DNA from: Rugalucina vietnamica
Lineage: Eukaryota; Mollusca; Bivalvia; Lucinida; Lucinidae
DNA: 64,000 nt
Assembly (NCBI GenBank): GCA_964017185.1
Contig: OZ024870.1
Location: 54,686,312 to 54,750,311 of the forward strand
Reading direction: 5' to 3'
The position numbers and the translations under genes were made by a program. The notes under the pieces were generated by a model. That model ran no database searches. It saw only the letters and a program-made list of their open reading frames with translations, and was not told the origin of the DNA. Of the stretch, positions 1-11,401 are shown piece after piece. The first letter of the stretch is position 1, and each line of letters begins with the position of its first letter.

Positions 1-451
1 CATGTATGTTTTCAACTTGGCAAACAGTTGGGAGCTAGACCAGACTGGTCCTATAACGTTTGACATTCAGTTAGCACATGTTTGACTCAGTTCTGCAAAG
101 AATCTGAATAGCGTCTTTGGTTGAATGTTTTGGTGACTGAAGCTGTGTCTGCAGTTTATATGTAGCGTCTGCAAGTCAAGTTCCGTTCAATTGTACATGT
201 AGTTCTTTCTCTCCTTAAATTATCTAGAGTCAAATGAATGTAGTTGAAAGAATTCTGTGGGAAGTGAGAGTTCATAATCTGATCTTATTTTATGTTTTCT
301 TGATTTTGTGCAATATTCATTAATAGCCAAGTTTTAGTTAGAACTTTTTTATGCTCAAGTAGAGGCATGTATGTTTCTATGTTCAATATTCATTTTTAGG
401 CTGCACTGAGCAGCAGCATTAGAAGCCCAGTTTTTAATGCAAAAAACATAC
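1..451. other. No gene seen
   Basis: AT-rich DNA without a convincing exon, RNA gene or recognisable repeat. Confidence 0.5.
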
Positions 452-686
452 GAGCCGTGATGCGAGAAAACCGTTCCTCAGGATTTTCAACCAGGTCCGA
501 CACAAACTGACCTGTACAGTCTCTGAAAAAGGCTAGAAACTTGAAATTTTGTATTTAAGAAAAAGAGGGATTTTACTATCCGTGTAGCGAAAATAAAGGC
601 GCTGATCAGCTGTGCAGTTACTGCATAGCTGATCTGTGCCTTTGTTTTTGCATAGGCAAAAATCTGGTTTTCTGGTGACGAGGCTC
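452..686 (+). mobile_element. Family A palindromic MITE, copy 1
   Basis: Complete copy of the repeat here called family A. It starts GAGCC and ends GGCTC, with the 4-bp direct duplication ATAC on both sides. The core is a long palindrome around GCTGATCAGC flanked by AAAATAAAGGCGC and GTGCCTTTGTTTTTGC. There is no coding capacity. Orientation is defined by the order GACCAGGTC, CTGTACAG, TAGAAACTTGAAATTT, palindrome. Confidence 0.85.
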
Positions 687-986
687 ATACTGCACAGGTG
701 ATCAGCATCTTCGTTTTTGCTTTATGGAGAGTACAAACCCACTTTTTCTTAAATCTGAAGTCTCACTATTGGATATTTTGAATTTTTCCCTATTTTAAAT
801 TTGAGTTTTCTGTTTTAATTATACCATGATTTATCCAAGGATATTTTAAAAATGCCTAATTTCATAATCTTTACAGTCAGGAGACTACAATTATTGTTTT
901 TATTTGAACAAAGTTGTTCATGAACAATGTTTGTGAACACATGACAATGATATTAATAACTAGATCTAATTGTTAGGATTCAATTT
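687..986. other. No gene seen
   Basis: AT-rich spacer between two family A copies; nothing recognisable. Confidence 0.45.
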
Positions 987-1211
987 GAGCCTGCGCGTGA
1001 GAAAACCAACAATTTGGGTTCAGACCAGGTCTGACACAAACCAGGCTGTACAGTTGCAGAAGATGGTTAGAGGCTAGAAATTTTGGATTTAAGAAAGTAG
1101 AGGAATTGCACTATCCATGTAGTGAAAACAAAGGCGCTGATCAGCTTCGCGAAGCTGATCTGCATCTTGTTTTCGCCTATGCAGATTGTTGGTTTTCCCA
1201 TGCGGTGGCTC
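987..1211 (+). mobile_element. Family A palindromic MITE, copy 2
   Basis: Complete copy of the AACCAACAAT-ended subtype: left end GAAAACCAACAATTTGGG, right end GATTGTTGGTTTTCCC, TIR GAGCC/GGCTC, target duplication ATTT. The palindrome arms are CTGATCAGCTTCGCG and AGCTTCGCGAAGCTGATC with almost no loop. Confidence 0.85.
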
Positions 1212-1257
1212 ATTTTTTCATTTTATCCCATTTTGTAATCCATTTAACTTTTTAGTT

Positions 1258-1279
1258 TTTTTTTTTTTTTTTTTTTTTC
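1258..1279. repeat. Poly-T tract
   Basis: Uninterrupted run of about 22 T. It could be the poly-A tail of a minus-strand retroposon, but no body is recognised beside it. Confidence 0.8.
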
Positions 1280-1499
1280 ATGATGCTTTAACAGCCATAC
1301 TATGTTTGTTTTTGAGACAATTGACTGAATGCATGTGATGTGCATTTTGTATGATAACTGAACATTGTTGTTCATAACTTAAAACTGACAAAATATTTTA
1401 ATAAAAATGATAAAAAGTGTGCAGGCTATGTTGTCATTTTCTACCCATGAATGGTTAATGATTAATTTGAGTCAGCTACTGCATAAGACATTTTATCCA

Positions 1500-2075
1500 A
1501 TGGAAGGTTAGTGATTCAAACCCCATTGAGGCCTGTTGTGTCCTTGAGCAAGAAACATTACATAGTGCTTCTCAAACTTGAGCAGGAAACATTACATATT
1601 GCTTCTCAAACTTGAGCAAGAAACAATTTACATATTGCTTCTCAAACTTGAGCAAGAAACATTACATATAATTACTCCTCAAACTTACAACATATAATTA
1701 CTCCTCAAACTTGAGCAAGAAACATTACATATTGCTTCTCAAACTTGAGCAAGAAATATTACATATAATTTCTCCTCAAACTTACATATAATTACTCCTC
1801 AAACTTGAGAGAGAGACATTACATATAATTATTCCTCAAACTTGAGCAAGAAGCATTACATATAATTACTCCTCAAACTTGAGCAAGAAGCATTACATAT
1901 AATTACTCCTCAAACTTGAGCAAGAAGCATTACATATAATTACTCCTCAAACTTGAGCAAGAAGCATTACATATAATTACTCCTCAAACTTGAGCAAGAA
2001 ACATTACACATTACATGTACTGTTTCAAGATGACTGAAAAATTTGTAGACTAGGATGTTAAAAAAGACACAAATA
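1500..2075 (+). repeat. SINE body expanded into a 37-bp minisatellite
   Basis: The left part (GATTCAAACCCC ... TTGTGTCCTTGAGCAAGAAA) and right part (GATGACTGAAAAATTTGTAG ... GATGTTAAA) match the body and tail of the tRNA-derived SINE at 2150 and 46424. Between them the segment TTGAGCAAGAAACATTACAT is repeated more than ten times. Early units are about 34 bp with ATTGCTTCTC. Later ones are exactly 37 bp (for example starts at 1881, 1918 and 1955) with ATAATTACTCCTC. The array appears to have grown from inside a SINE. Confidence 0.75.
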
Positions 2076-2149
2076 TCAGGAAATAGTACAATCATGACAT
2101 ACAAACGTGTCCCTGAAACCAAAATCAAAATGGAAACTAGTGAGCTTAT

Positions 2150-2335
2150 TCCAAATTGGTAAAATACAGGACTGAATTTGGAGGTCCTGAGTTGAAACTA
2201 CCTGAGCCAAATTGTGTCCTTGAGCGAGACAGATTTTCTCCCATAGTACTACTGTTTTCACCCAGGAAGCGTTGGCTTCATCCAGACATGACTGAAGTTG
2301 TTGGCTGGGGTGTCAATAATCAAACTTTAAAAAAA
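2150..2335 (+). mobile_element. tRNA-derived SINE, diverged copy
   Basis: A box-B-like GGTCCTGAGTTGAAACTACC is followed by the SINE body TTGTGTCCTTGAGCGAGACA and the conserved tail GACATGACTGAAGTTGTTGG CTGGGGTGTCAA, ending in an A-run. It has the same body and tail as the SINE at 46424-46618. The box A region is degraded. The 70-codon frame across it is not a gene. Confidence 0.7.
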
Positions 2336-2711
2336 AAATCTTTGGAAGAGAGGCTGCATCTAATATAACAGGGGAGCAAACTTTGCATAACATTATTTAT
2401 CTGTGCTGAAACAGTTGCTTCCCATAATCCAATAAATTCTATTATAGCTGCTGCTTATCTATCTCTTGAAAAAAAAAATCACTTTTTGACCAAACTGGTG
2501 AAATGTGGGATTGCTTAGGTTGGGGCAGAATCCAGTGACCATTGCTCATTTTAGGCAGGTTCTAGTCTGTTTGAATTGTTGCTTTGCATGACAGTTAACA
2601 GTACAGTCATGCTGGGTTGTTGTCTGCATTTTATGGGGCTTCTACCCAACACTGGGTCTGTCATGATATCCAAAATGTGGTTTTAATGTAACCATCCAAG
2701 TAAACAACCTT
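2336..2711. other. No gene seen
   Basis: Spacer between SINEs with two short A-runs; no recognisable feature. Confidence 0.45.
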
Positions 2712-2947
2712 TGGTGGCCAAGCGGTTAAGAGCGCTGTTGCTTAATCACTCGATCATCTCACCACTGTGTCTGGTGTGGGTTCGAGCCCCGCCCTGGCCT
2801 CATGTGAGACAAGCCAAGTTCTGCTTGCGTGTGTGTCAGGTGGTTTTTCTTGAGGTTTTCCCATTTTCGCCCCTCCTGCTGATCGGCCCGTCTCATATGA
2901 GCTAAATTAATTTTAAAAGGGACGTAAAACTGAATTAAAAAAAAAAG
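2712..2947 (+). mobile_element. tRNA-derived SINE with A-rich tail
   Basis: The tRNA-like head has box A TGGCCAAGCGGTTAAGAG and box B GGGTTCGAGCCC. A body follows with CATGTGAGACAAGCCAAGTT and CAGGTGGTTTTTCTTGAGG, and the copy ends GGGACGTAAAACTG and an A-run. A long variable arm beside box A (leucine or serine-like layout) is plausible but the stems are imperfect, so this is a retroposon and not a tRNA gene. A truncated reverse copy lies at 46201. Confidence 0.85.
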
Positions 2948-3259
2948 ACTAAACCACTTTTCCTGGACATGCTCAGCCCTTCTAAGTGGTTTACCAGTTA
3001 TCTTAGGCAGGTTCATCTTCATATGCAAACAGCAGGGTGGACATGAAAGTGCTTGCTTGATTAAGAGAGGTGGTTACTTGCAGGTGTGTTGTAGTGTTGT
3101 TTACTATGTTCACACTGTATCTTGTAGGATACCAGCAATTGTAACCGTCACACCAATGTAACTTACATCACAAAAGAGAACTGTTCAAGTGTTAGCTTTT
3201 TCATGATGATGTAGTTGCCTCCCTTTGACCACCAAATCAGTGCAAACCATAAAATCTGA

Positions 3260-3563
3260 TGCACTAGTCATTTGTAACCCCCACCCCTACCCCGCCCCCA
3301 TGGGAGGGTCGGGAATATCAGGGGAAAAGAGCCAGCAATTTACCATCAGCTTGCCCCTTTTGTGCCAAGTGAATACAGTGGTTTTGTTTTCACGCAAAAT
3401 AGTATAGTGGGGATTATAGCTGTCTTTAGTCCCCCCAGGGCGGGTCTTATAGCGAAGATTTTACCTGCAGTACAGGGCTTTTGTCAGGGATTTGCTGGAA
3501 GGAATGTCAAAGTCCCCACTATTCCCTGGGGGTGGGGGGATGTGGTTACAAATGTCTTGTGCA
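3260..3563. mobile_element. Family F TIR element, copy 1
   Basis: Family F is defined here by ends TGCACYAGTCATTTGTA and the inverse. In this copy the inner ends carry AACCCCCACCCC and GGGGTGGGGG, and the right end is TTACAAATGTCTTGTGCA. Relatives lie at 31284-31732 and 36418-36648. No transposase is present. The frames of 60 and 90 codons inside it are chance. Confidence 0.65.
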
Positions 3564-4260
3564 TAATGTCCTGGGAGGATGAGTGGTGTAAGGAAATACC
3601 ACAAACAGACAGTCTGACATTTTCAATCTTTTGATGCCCTCTTATACAGATTTTTCAGGCTGTGTTTCATATATCCCTGTTGTATTATATTAAAAACAGT
3701 TTTTCCATGGTTTGCAGGCTATGTTGGAATGAATGTAAAAAAAGCCTTAATGGCATTTTATTGGAAATGCAATTTCATAAAAATATCAATATTAATCTAT
3801 CTGTATTGAACTGTTTTATATTTGTATCTTCCGTGAAATAACTAATTTTTCACTTGTAGTATTGAAAAGCAAATATGAAATAGAAGATATCCATTATCAG
3901 TAATTGGCAAGAAATAAAAGGAGTCATAAAATGTATTTGAAAATTATTCATATTCATGAACACTTGCATGAAAGTGAATTTGTTCAGTTTAGTCATCAAG
4001 GCTGGTTGAATGACAAGAAAAAAGTACCATATATCATTCTGTAGATATAGCTGCAACTGCAAAATTTTAATTGCGTGCCATTATTTGGATGTGTTGAATG
4101 CATTCGAGTCACAAACTGAATAGGATAAGTTGTAGCATAAATGTATATATCGCTCTGCTCATGGGTCAGAACTGACCTAGTGTAAATCATATTTGACCTA
4201 TTTCTTAGACATATTTCTAAGGTCAGTAGAGGATGGCCTCAACCTCATCTTACCATCAGG
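3564..4260. other. No gene seen
   Basis: AT-rich DNA. Short frames on both strands lack splice signals or recognisable protein. Confidence 0.45.
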
Positions 4261-4490
4261 AAAACATGTCCATGCATGAAATACGCCCTTAAACCCCACT
4301 TTTATATAGAAAAACTGGGGTACGCAGGGGTATACCTAATTTTCTTATTCTTGATCCAAAACATACATTGTGGGTACTCGTTACTGCCTCAGCGAGGCGG
4401 TTCTAACGTGTACCCACAATGTATGTTTTGAGCAAAAATATTAAAAATACCACTTTTTTCTAATCAATTTTTTTTATTTTCTACGGCCTT
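4261..4490 (+). mobile_element. Family B hairpin MITE
   Basis: Family B carries a central hairpin: CATACATTGTGGGTACTCGT, a CCTC(A/G)GCGAGGCGG loop, then ACGTGTACCCACAATGTATG. It is preceded by AAACTGGGGTACGCAGGGGT. The left terminus ACATGTCCATGCA pairs with TGCATGGACAAGT in complete copies (14428-14697). The right end is not clear in this copy. Confidence 0.7.
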
Positions 4491-5548
4491 AGTGTATTAT
4501 TGAAACAAGAATCTCTTTCTAGTTATTCTTGAGTTAATACCTTTATAGGCCTATACTTAAAACCAGTTTTGAAATGGACTATTCCGAAGTGGGTGTGCTC
4601 ACTTCTGAATTATTGCAAAAAAGTGTATTTATTGAATTTTGACGAGTTTCAAAAGCTGATGTTTTGATATTATGTGGTCTCTGTAAAAATTAAAAGGTAC
4701 TCATTTGTCTATACAGTGAGTTTTTGCTTTTCGAAATTTGGTTAAGAAGTACCTGAATCACCCTTGGACTACCAACTTCGAAATACGTCATAAGTCAGGA
4801 AGCAGTGCCATTAATTTAAAAATGGCGTCCTTTCATGAAGCAGTTTCATTCATAGATTTATATTTAGTGATCATATTTCAGGAGTTATTCATGCTGTATC
4901 CTAATAATCATTGTATTAGGATGAAACGTATTCTATTATCAAAGCATTGCTACATAGAATATAGTGTCAAAGCAACTAGTTTTATTATTTTGGTTGACAT
5001 TAAATCAATATGGGCTGGTCCATGTGAGACCGTTACAACATTGCCTTCAATCGAAACGGGGTGTAAAGAAAAGAATGAACACGATTCACTGCTTTCTGTT
5101 TCATAACTGTGTATAATAAATTTTACAAGGAAGGTCCAAATTGGTCGTTTTGAAATTATAATGAACAAAATCTAGTACTTAGAATGTAGAAATTGAATGA
5201 TTAATTGTTTTATTCACTTGACATACCTGTAAAACGTGTTATTCACTATAATAGACTAATCAAAACTTCCAGCACACTTACTACCAATTATCAATGAAAG
5301 GTTGTTCCATTTGCTGCACAGGGGTGTAAACAAATGCTTCCGCATGCTTCCGTTGCTTTCTATTTTATAACTCATGTTCATTAATCTCCAATCACGAGAA
5401 AATGTCTTTTCAAAGACAACTTGTGACAAAAATCTAGCATTTAGTATGTAGAACTATATGTAATTTAGTTTGTTTTCTTATTATACCTGTAAGTCAATAG
5501 AATGGGCAAATCCAATATTCCAAAAATAGATTGTCTTCCTAGCAATTT
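4491..5548. repeat. AT-rich DNA with a diverged direct duplication
   Basis: Two blocks near 5055-5215 and 5322-5480 resemble each other in order (GGGGTGTAAA, ACTGCTTTC/GTTGCTTTC, TTATAACT, CTAGTACTTAG / CTAGCATTTAG, AATGTAGAA / TATGTAGAA) and look like an old tandem duplication. A 122-codon open frame at 4738-5106 has no recognisable domain and I do not call it a gene. Confidence 0.4.
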
Positions 5549-6076
5549 GGGTAAAATACATCACCAAGTATGGTGTACTGGAAGGGTCAAAATGACCGAA
5601 GTGGTAAACCGAACTGTCCATGCCTATTTCGAAATAGACATGCACCCGCAAATATAGGGGTGTACCCACATATTTAGAGGTACACCCCTATTTTAAGATA
5701 GAGGTTAACCCCTAGAATGCCGGTACACCGTCATAGATTGTGATTTTGTCTGGTAGTCCGTTTGATTGTGACTGCTTGGTGGCACTGTTGAGTGTGACTC
5801 TTCCAGGTAGTCGTGTCTGTATTGTTGTACGTTGGTATAATAAATATATTATGTATGTATCATATTAAATACTATGTTATGTTCAGTTACATGCACTGTG
5901 TATGTGACATGTTATTTCACATATGTGGCGTTATGTTAGGTTGCATATATAATGTTAGGTTATATATGTAATATTATGTTACATCTGTACGTTATGCCAT
6001 TTTGACCCTTCCAGAACACCATAACTAAGATTTTGAGTGCGTCGTCTTAAATAGGGTAAAATACATCAATTAGTAT
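5549..6076. mobile_element. Small inverted-repeat element inside direct repeats
   Basis: Inverted repeats TATGGTGTACTGGAAGGGTC (from about 5570) and the inverse of TTTTGACCCTTCCAGAACACC (about 6000-6023) enclose a block that begins with GGTGTACCC-type words and then TTACATATG-type sequence. Direct copies of GGGTAAAATACATCA lie just outside, at 5549 and 6054. No coding sequence. Confidence 0.55.
5736..5997 (+). repeat. Direct repeat, copy 1 of the TTACATATG family
   Basis: About 250 bp that recur at 7231-7480: TTGTCTGGTAGTCCGTTTGA, ACTGCTTGGTGGCACTGTTG, AGGTAGTCGTGTCTGTATTG and then ATGTTACAT-type words. Both copies run into AT-rich arrays. Confidence 0.75.
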
Positions 6077-7230
6077 GAGTCACTTCGTCCTAAGGTTAAG
6101 ATTTCTGAATAAAAAAAAGTTGAATTAAATAAATAATAATGAATAAATCATAAATCGCCAAACGTTGACCGAAATATGCGGCATCGCCCATGGATCCGCA
6201 AATGGGGTCTTTTTAGCTATAATTAAATAAATATTACATCTTCATTGACCATAAGGTCGTAAGAAAAAGACGAGCTTCTTGACGCCTAAACACGTATATT
6301 GCGGGCATTTTGTTGTTGTAATTCAGAAATGGTGACCCAGTCCCGACATAACCATAGCTGTTGCGTTTGGTATCAAATCAAATAAATGCACAAGTGTGTA
6401 TTATTGTACTCCATATAGCTACGTCCATACATTACATGTGAGTGACTAAATAAACAGACATGCACTGAACAAACAAAAAGCTCTTAACACTTTTTAACGG
6501 TTGCCTTACTCCGTGTTTGAGAAATGGTGTGACAGTTGATAGAGGCCAAATCCAAAATAACAAATCACGTCCAGTTTTGAATGATGTCTCTAAAGTCATT
6601 GATTGTTGAAAATGTTAGAACGCATGAAAATTAAAGTTGACCGCTATTAACCGCTGGCCTACATGCGTCATGGTACTAATAGGGTTATATCTCGGCGCTG
6701 TAGCTTATGTCACTTTAATTTGAATGCGTCGACAATGTCTCCGCTTTTTTTTTTTTTTTGTACCCAAGAGTTTATGGTTATTTGTATGACAACAATGAAA
6801 CAACTCTACAGTCCGTGTTGCATGCGTTTCTGTCGGTCTGACGATTAACTTGCCCACTACTATTTATTGCGCTCAACCTGACATTAATGTGGAATTGGCA
6901 CTGTAAATTCAGAAACTTCATTTTCGATGTGCAGACTGGGCATTTAGATATTCACATAACCAACTCGTAAACTTATAATTCATATAGTACAGTTTAGCCT
7001 TATTTCTGTGATGAGCATTTACGACAGATCAATTATCATTTTTTTTTAATTATTAACCAACAGTACTTATACGTACAAAGAGTCAATGCATGCTACTATT
7101 GAACCATTCTGTGTCTATTCAACATAAACTTATTGAAAATGAAGGGTAAACACACTGTCACAGAAAAAAATACAATGTATAAAACACACACTTAAACTGC
7201 TGACAACGTTAACGCTCTCCCTTGTAGTCA
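6077..7230. other. No gene; one SINE tail fragment
   Basis: Around 6325-6395 the sequence GTCCCGACATAACCATAGCTGTTG ends like the SINE tails seen at 46424 and 61373. The rest holds T-runs and AT-rich DNA without a supported feature. Confidence 0.4.
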
Positions 7231-8641
7231 TTTTGATTGTGACTTTGTCTGGTAGTCCGTTTGATTGTGACTGCTTGGTGGCACTGTTGAGTGTGACTCT
7301 TCCAGGTAGTCGTGTCTGTATTGTTGTACGTTGGTATAAGAAATACATTATGTATGTATCATATTAAATGCTATGTTATGTTCAGTTACATGCACTGTGT
7401 TCTGTGACATGTTATTTCACTTATGTTGCATATATCATGTTACATATGTAATTTTATGCTACATCTGTAACGTTATGGTACATGCGTTATATAAGATGCA
7501 TTATGTTACGTGTTTTGCTACAAACATAACGCTATGTTGCATTACGGGTGCTGATTCATTCATGTTGTTACATATGTTGCGTTTTGATACATTATGTTAC
7601 ATACATTAAATAACTTATGTCACACACGTTATGTCACATACGTTACTTCCGTTTATAATGTATTCAATACTGAGATTTATCAAGATATCATAGATTTGAC
7701 TATAACGACACTGTCTGTTTTGTGTGTATCTTTGATGAGCTACGCTATTTCAGAATGTATGAAAATTCTTAAGATGCAACGACACCACATATGTGAATGA
7801 GAGCATGAGAGAGTGCATATATATAAGTGAAACATGTATTGTTGTAATATTGAATTAATTGTTTACACCATTATGCCATAAATAGCTAGCTATGTTAATT
7901 TATTTGGGGGAGGCCTATATAATGTTTATTTTTGCAAAATTATGTTTACTCCTAAAGATCTTACACGCACAAATATGTTACATACATTGCGTTATGTTAC
8001 ATATTTTACACTATGTAACATATGATAAACTTTGTTACATGCTATGTTATATATGTTTTGTAATGTTGCATATGTTACATATGTTACGTTATATGGTCAT
8101 ATATGTTACGTATGTAACATACTTAACATACGTACATATGTAACATATGTTGCATGATATTTACATTGATTAACTATGCGCAATGTCGAGAATATATCAT
8201 ACGATTCGTCGACAAGATAAAAATAACTAGTATAGATAATGAAAATAAATTGTAAAAATCGTGAGGTCATTTCAAAATCAATGGAAACCTGATATTAAAG
8301 ACGTCTTTTCTTCAAACACTTCAGAAAGTATGTTTGCTCTTTAAATCTTACACACACAAATATGTTACATACACTGCGTTATGTTACAACTTTTACAGTA
8401 TGTAACATATGATTAACTTTGTAACATGCTATGTTACATATGTTTTGTAATGTTGCATATATTACATATAATACGTTATATGTTACGTTTGTAATGTACG
8501 TAACATACGTACATATATATATATTACATATGTTGCATGGCGTGCATATTATGTTATGTAGTACAATGTTATATATGTTGTATTATGTCACATACGTTAC
8601 ATTATGTTTCATATGTTTTGTTACAAATGTTACATTGCTAC
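7231..8641. repeat. TTACATATG-type array with nested direct repeats
   Basis: It starts with the second copy of the 5736 repeat. It continues as irregular runs of words such as TGTTACATATGTTACGTTATG and their inverses. Blocks at about 7956-8152 and 8343-8541 are direct repeats of each other (shared order: ACACACAAATATGTTACATAC, GCGTTATGTTACA, TATGTAACATATGAT, GTTTTGTAATGTTGCATAT). The words are near self-complementary. Several frames (MLHTLNN, MLHMFCN and similar) are products of the repeat. Confidence 0.75.
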
Positions 8642-9693
8642 AACATGTCGAGATTATGTCGAGAGTATATCGAGAAGCATGGCGGCTTCGAGTACAATCC
8701 ACTTCTTCAAACGTAAATGCATGAAAAGGCATGTTTGATCGGCCACTCAATATTAGCATTAACTAAAATGAAACAAGGCCGTATATAACATGTAGCACAT
8801 GTTATAGTTTTTCTTGTTACAACTTAAGAAAAATCTGTTTATTACATGGGCGTGTTTTCGTGTTGCCTATGAAGTAGACGAGGTAAATAAACTTTTTCTG
8901 AACGAAAATACAGCAGTCTGTCAATATTACTTTTAGTTATTATGTTTTATATTCTTTATAAAAAGGCAATGTCATATTATTGAGCATTGTGATGTGCAAC
9001 ATCTGCATTCTTTTATTATTGTTATAGATTAATTGCAAATTGTTTCTCTCCTTCTTTTTGAGCAAAAACATTGTCACATTTGTGACTCAGTATCAATCAA
9101 TAAGTATCATTAACAAATTGCATTCAAGACAGCAATTTGAGCTGCATTATGAAAAAACATTGCTTATAATAATATTAATATTGTGTAAAGAACAGCTTAT
9201 AAGCCTTTTTGCTTTCCCTACAAAGACGGAACAGACCCACAAAGTCTAAATTTAAAGCGCTACTATCACACATTCTCAGGGATGCTACAGACAGGTTTGT
9301 TTATGCCCCAGCTCATTTTGTAATGAAATATAATGGAACAGCTTGGTCATTAATGAAAAAGTTACTTGACATGAACATTTCAGTGACATCATGTGAGTTT
9401 TATTCAGAATTTACTGTAGGAAACAAAACATTACTTTATGCTAAAAGCATTCCACAGCATAATGCGCTCTTCACTTGTATTTGTCATGAATGAAATTTTG
9501 CTTGCAGTCTGCAATTTTGGAACTTCCATGTGCCATATTTCACTCCACTTTCCCTTTATCACCCACCCACTGACAGACAGACAGACAAAACATTATCAAG
9601 AACGAAAAACACCTAATTGGCCACAACATTTTATTGCTTTAGAATTAAATGTTTTATGAGTAATTTGTCTGTGAGAAGGAATCTGCTGCATAT
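8642..9693. other. No gene seen
   Basis: AT-rich. Overlapping frames at 9040-9659 have no recognisable domain and no splice context. Confidence 0.4.
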
Positions 9694-9927
9694 GAGACGC
9701 ATCATGAGAAAACCGGATTTTTGCATATGCGAAAACAAAGCCGCAGATCAGCTGTGCAGTAACTGCACAGCTGATCAGCGCCTTTGTTTTCGCTAAAACG
9801 ATAGTACAATCTCTCTTCTACTTATATACTTATTTTCAAGCTTCTAGTCTGCTTCTGTGACTGTACAGGCCGGTTTGTGTCAGACCTGGTCGGAAACACT
9901 GAAGGCCGTTTTTTTGCGTCGCGGCTC
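9694..9927 (-). mobile_element. Family A MITE, copy 3
   Basis: Complete copy in reverse orientation, CCGG-ended subtype, with TGTGCAGTAACTGCACA palindrome arms. Its neighbour begins 27 bp away in the opposite orientation. Flanks ATAT/ATAC differ by one base. Confidence 0.85.
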
Positions 9928-9954
9928 ATACCACTTGCACAATGATTCTTAAAT

Positions 9955-10175
9955 GAGCCGCGTCATGAGAAAACCAACAATTTAGATTTTCGACCAGGTC
10001 CGCAGCCACAGATGATGGCTAGAGGCTGGAAAATTTGGATTTAGAAAGTAGAGGAATTGTTGGCTATCGGTGTAGCAAAAACAAAGGCGCTGATCAGCTT
10101 CGCAGTTACTGCGAAGGTGATCTGCGCCTTTGTTTTTGCATATGTAAAAATGTTCGTTTTCTCATGATGCGGCTC
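9955..10175 (+). mobile_element. Family A MITE, copy 4
   Basis: Shortened copy: the CTGTACAG block is deleted. The left end is the AACCAACAAT subtype, while the right end (GTAAAAATGTTCGTTTTC) is not its partner. Confidence 0.8.
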
Positions 10176-11003
10176 AATTTAATCTTGCAATCTAAACAGG
10201 GCATCAAGCATTAATGCTTTATGTAATTATCAGGAATTTTGAGCCTGTGCTTTGGAGATATGTTTTATATCAAACTTAGCAATTTTTATTATTTATACCC
10301 CAATTATTTGTTATTTATCAATGTATGGGTTCCTTCAGATGTTTTGTGTTAAATCTCACCAAGCTTATGTTTTGAAAACAACTCTGTGATTACAGCAATT
10401 TAAGCCTGAAGAATGTGCAGCATGTCTGCACCAAATTAGAAAAAAGTGCCTGCTACATGAAAATAAAAATTCCATGAAAAGATGTTTAAAAACTTTAATA
10501 AAAATCCTAGAACATAAAAATGTTTTGGTTAAGCTATTAAATTAGTGCAAGGCATCTCCTTATCTCCTTGGGAATTAGATCTCCAGCCATCTCTTCCTCC
10601 TGGCAGCTGGCTCTATATGACCTTAGTTGTTGAGTGACACACAAAACATAAATCAATATAATCTTGACCAACCAACTTTACAGCATTTTGCCACAAGGCA
10701 TTCACCATGCTATGTCCTGATGTCCTGATCGAAAGCCTCACCTACGAGTAAGATTAGAAAGACCAGAAATGGGGCCCACCTCCTCACCATGACACAAACC
10801 GGGAAAGAAATGAAAATACAAGACACTATAATTAATAAATTTTAACCAGATAACATATTATATGAAGAAGATGAGTAGCTCTTTCCCAGCAAGGTAGCCA
10901 TCCGACTAGAGAAGACTGGAAAAAGTGTGAAATCAAGCATTGTTTCTGTAGGTGGTCTTAATGTGATATAGAAGGTTTGTTTCTAGTGAATAATCTGTAT
11001 TTT
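10176..11003. other. No gene seen
   Basis: AT-rich unassigned DNA. Confidence 0.45.
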
Positions 11004-11227
11004 AGGGAGCGTTCATTTGATTTTATTGGGGGCGGGGCTGGAAGATTTTTTGAAGAAAAAGAATCCAGGACCGAATTTTTGCTAAAAAAAACATCTACGA
11101 CAGGCGGTAAATTCTATTGTACATATCGTAGTATATATAAATAAAAAGGATCGTGTCGCGAGTGAAAAATAAAATACCCAGTCCCCCCACCCCACCCCCA
11201 CCCCTAAAAATCAAATGGTCGCTCCCT
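11004..11227. mobile_element. MITE with AGGGAGCG termini
   Basis: Left end AGGGAGCGTTCATTTGATTTT and right end AAAATCAAATGGTCGCTCCCT are inverted repeats. Inside them are GGGGGCGGGGCTGG and CCCCACCCCCACCCC. About 224 bp, non-coding. The ends resemble hAT-type MITEs (inference). Confidence 0.7.
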
Positions 11228-11401
11228 TGCCAACACCAGAATCTATTATGGAATCTGGAACCTTTTTCCAAGATGTGTCTCAGGAGAGCGCGTAGGTAAT
11301 ATTTTGATAGCCTCTACTATTTCAAAGCATGATAGGAGAGATATAAGCAACCTGCTTTATCAGATAGTAACTGTAATTTATCCTGGCAGCAACGATGTGG
11401 G

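Noticed and set aside
1550..2010. Regular 34-37 bp repeats that might be taken for a CRISPR-like array
   Set aside because: There are no unique spacers; units are contiguous and derive from a SINE in a eukaryotic genome.
4738..5106. 122-codon ORF
   Set aside because: The longest non-repeat frame in the first 10 kb, but it overlaps an old tandem duplication, is AT-driven in composition and has no recognisable domain.
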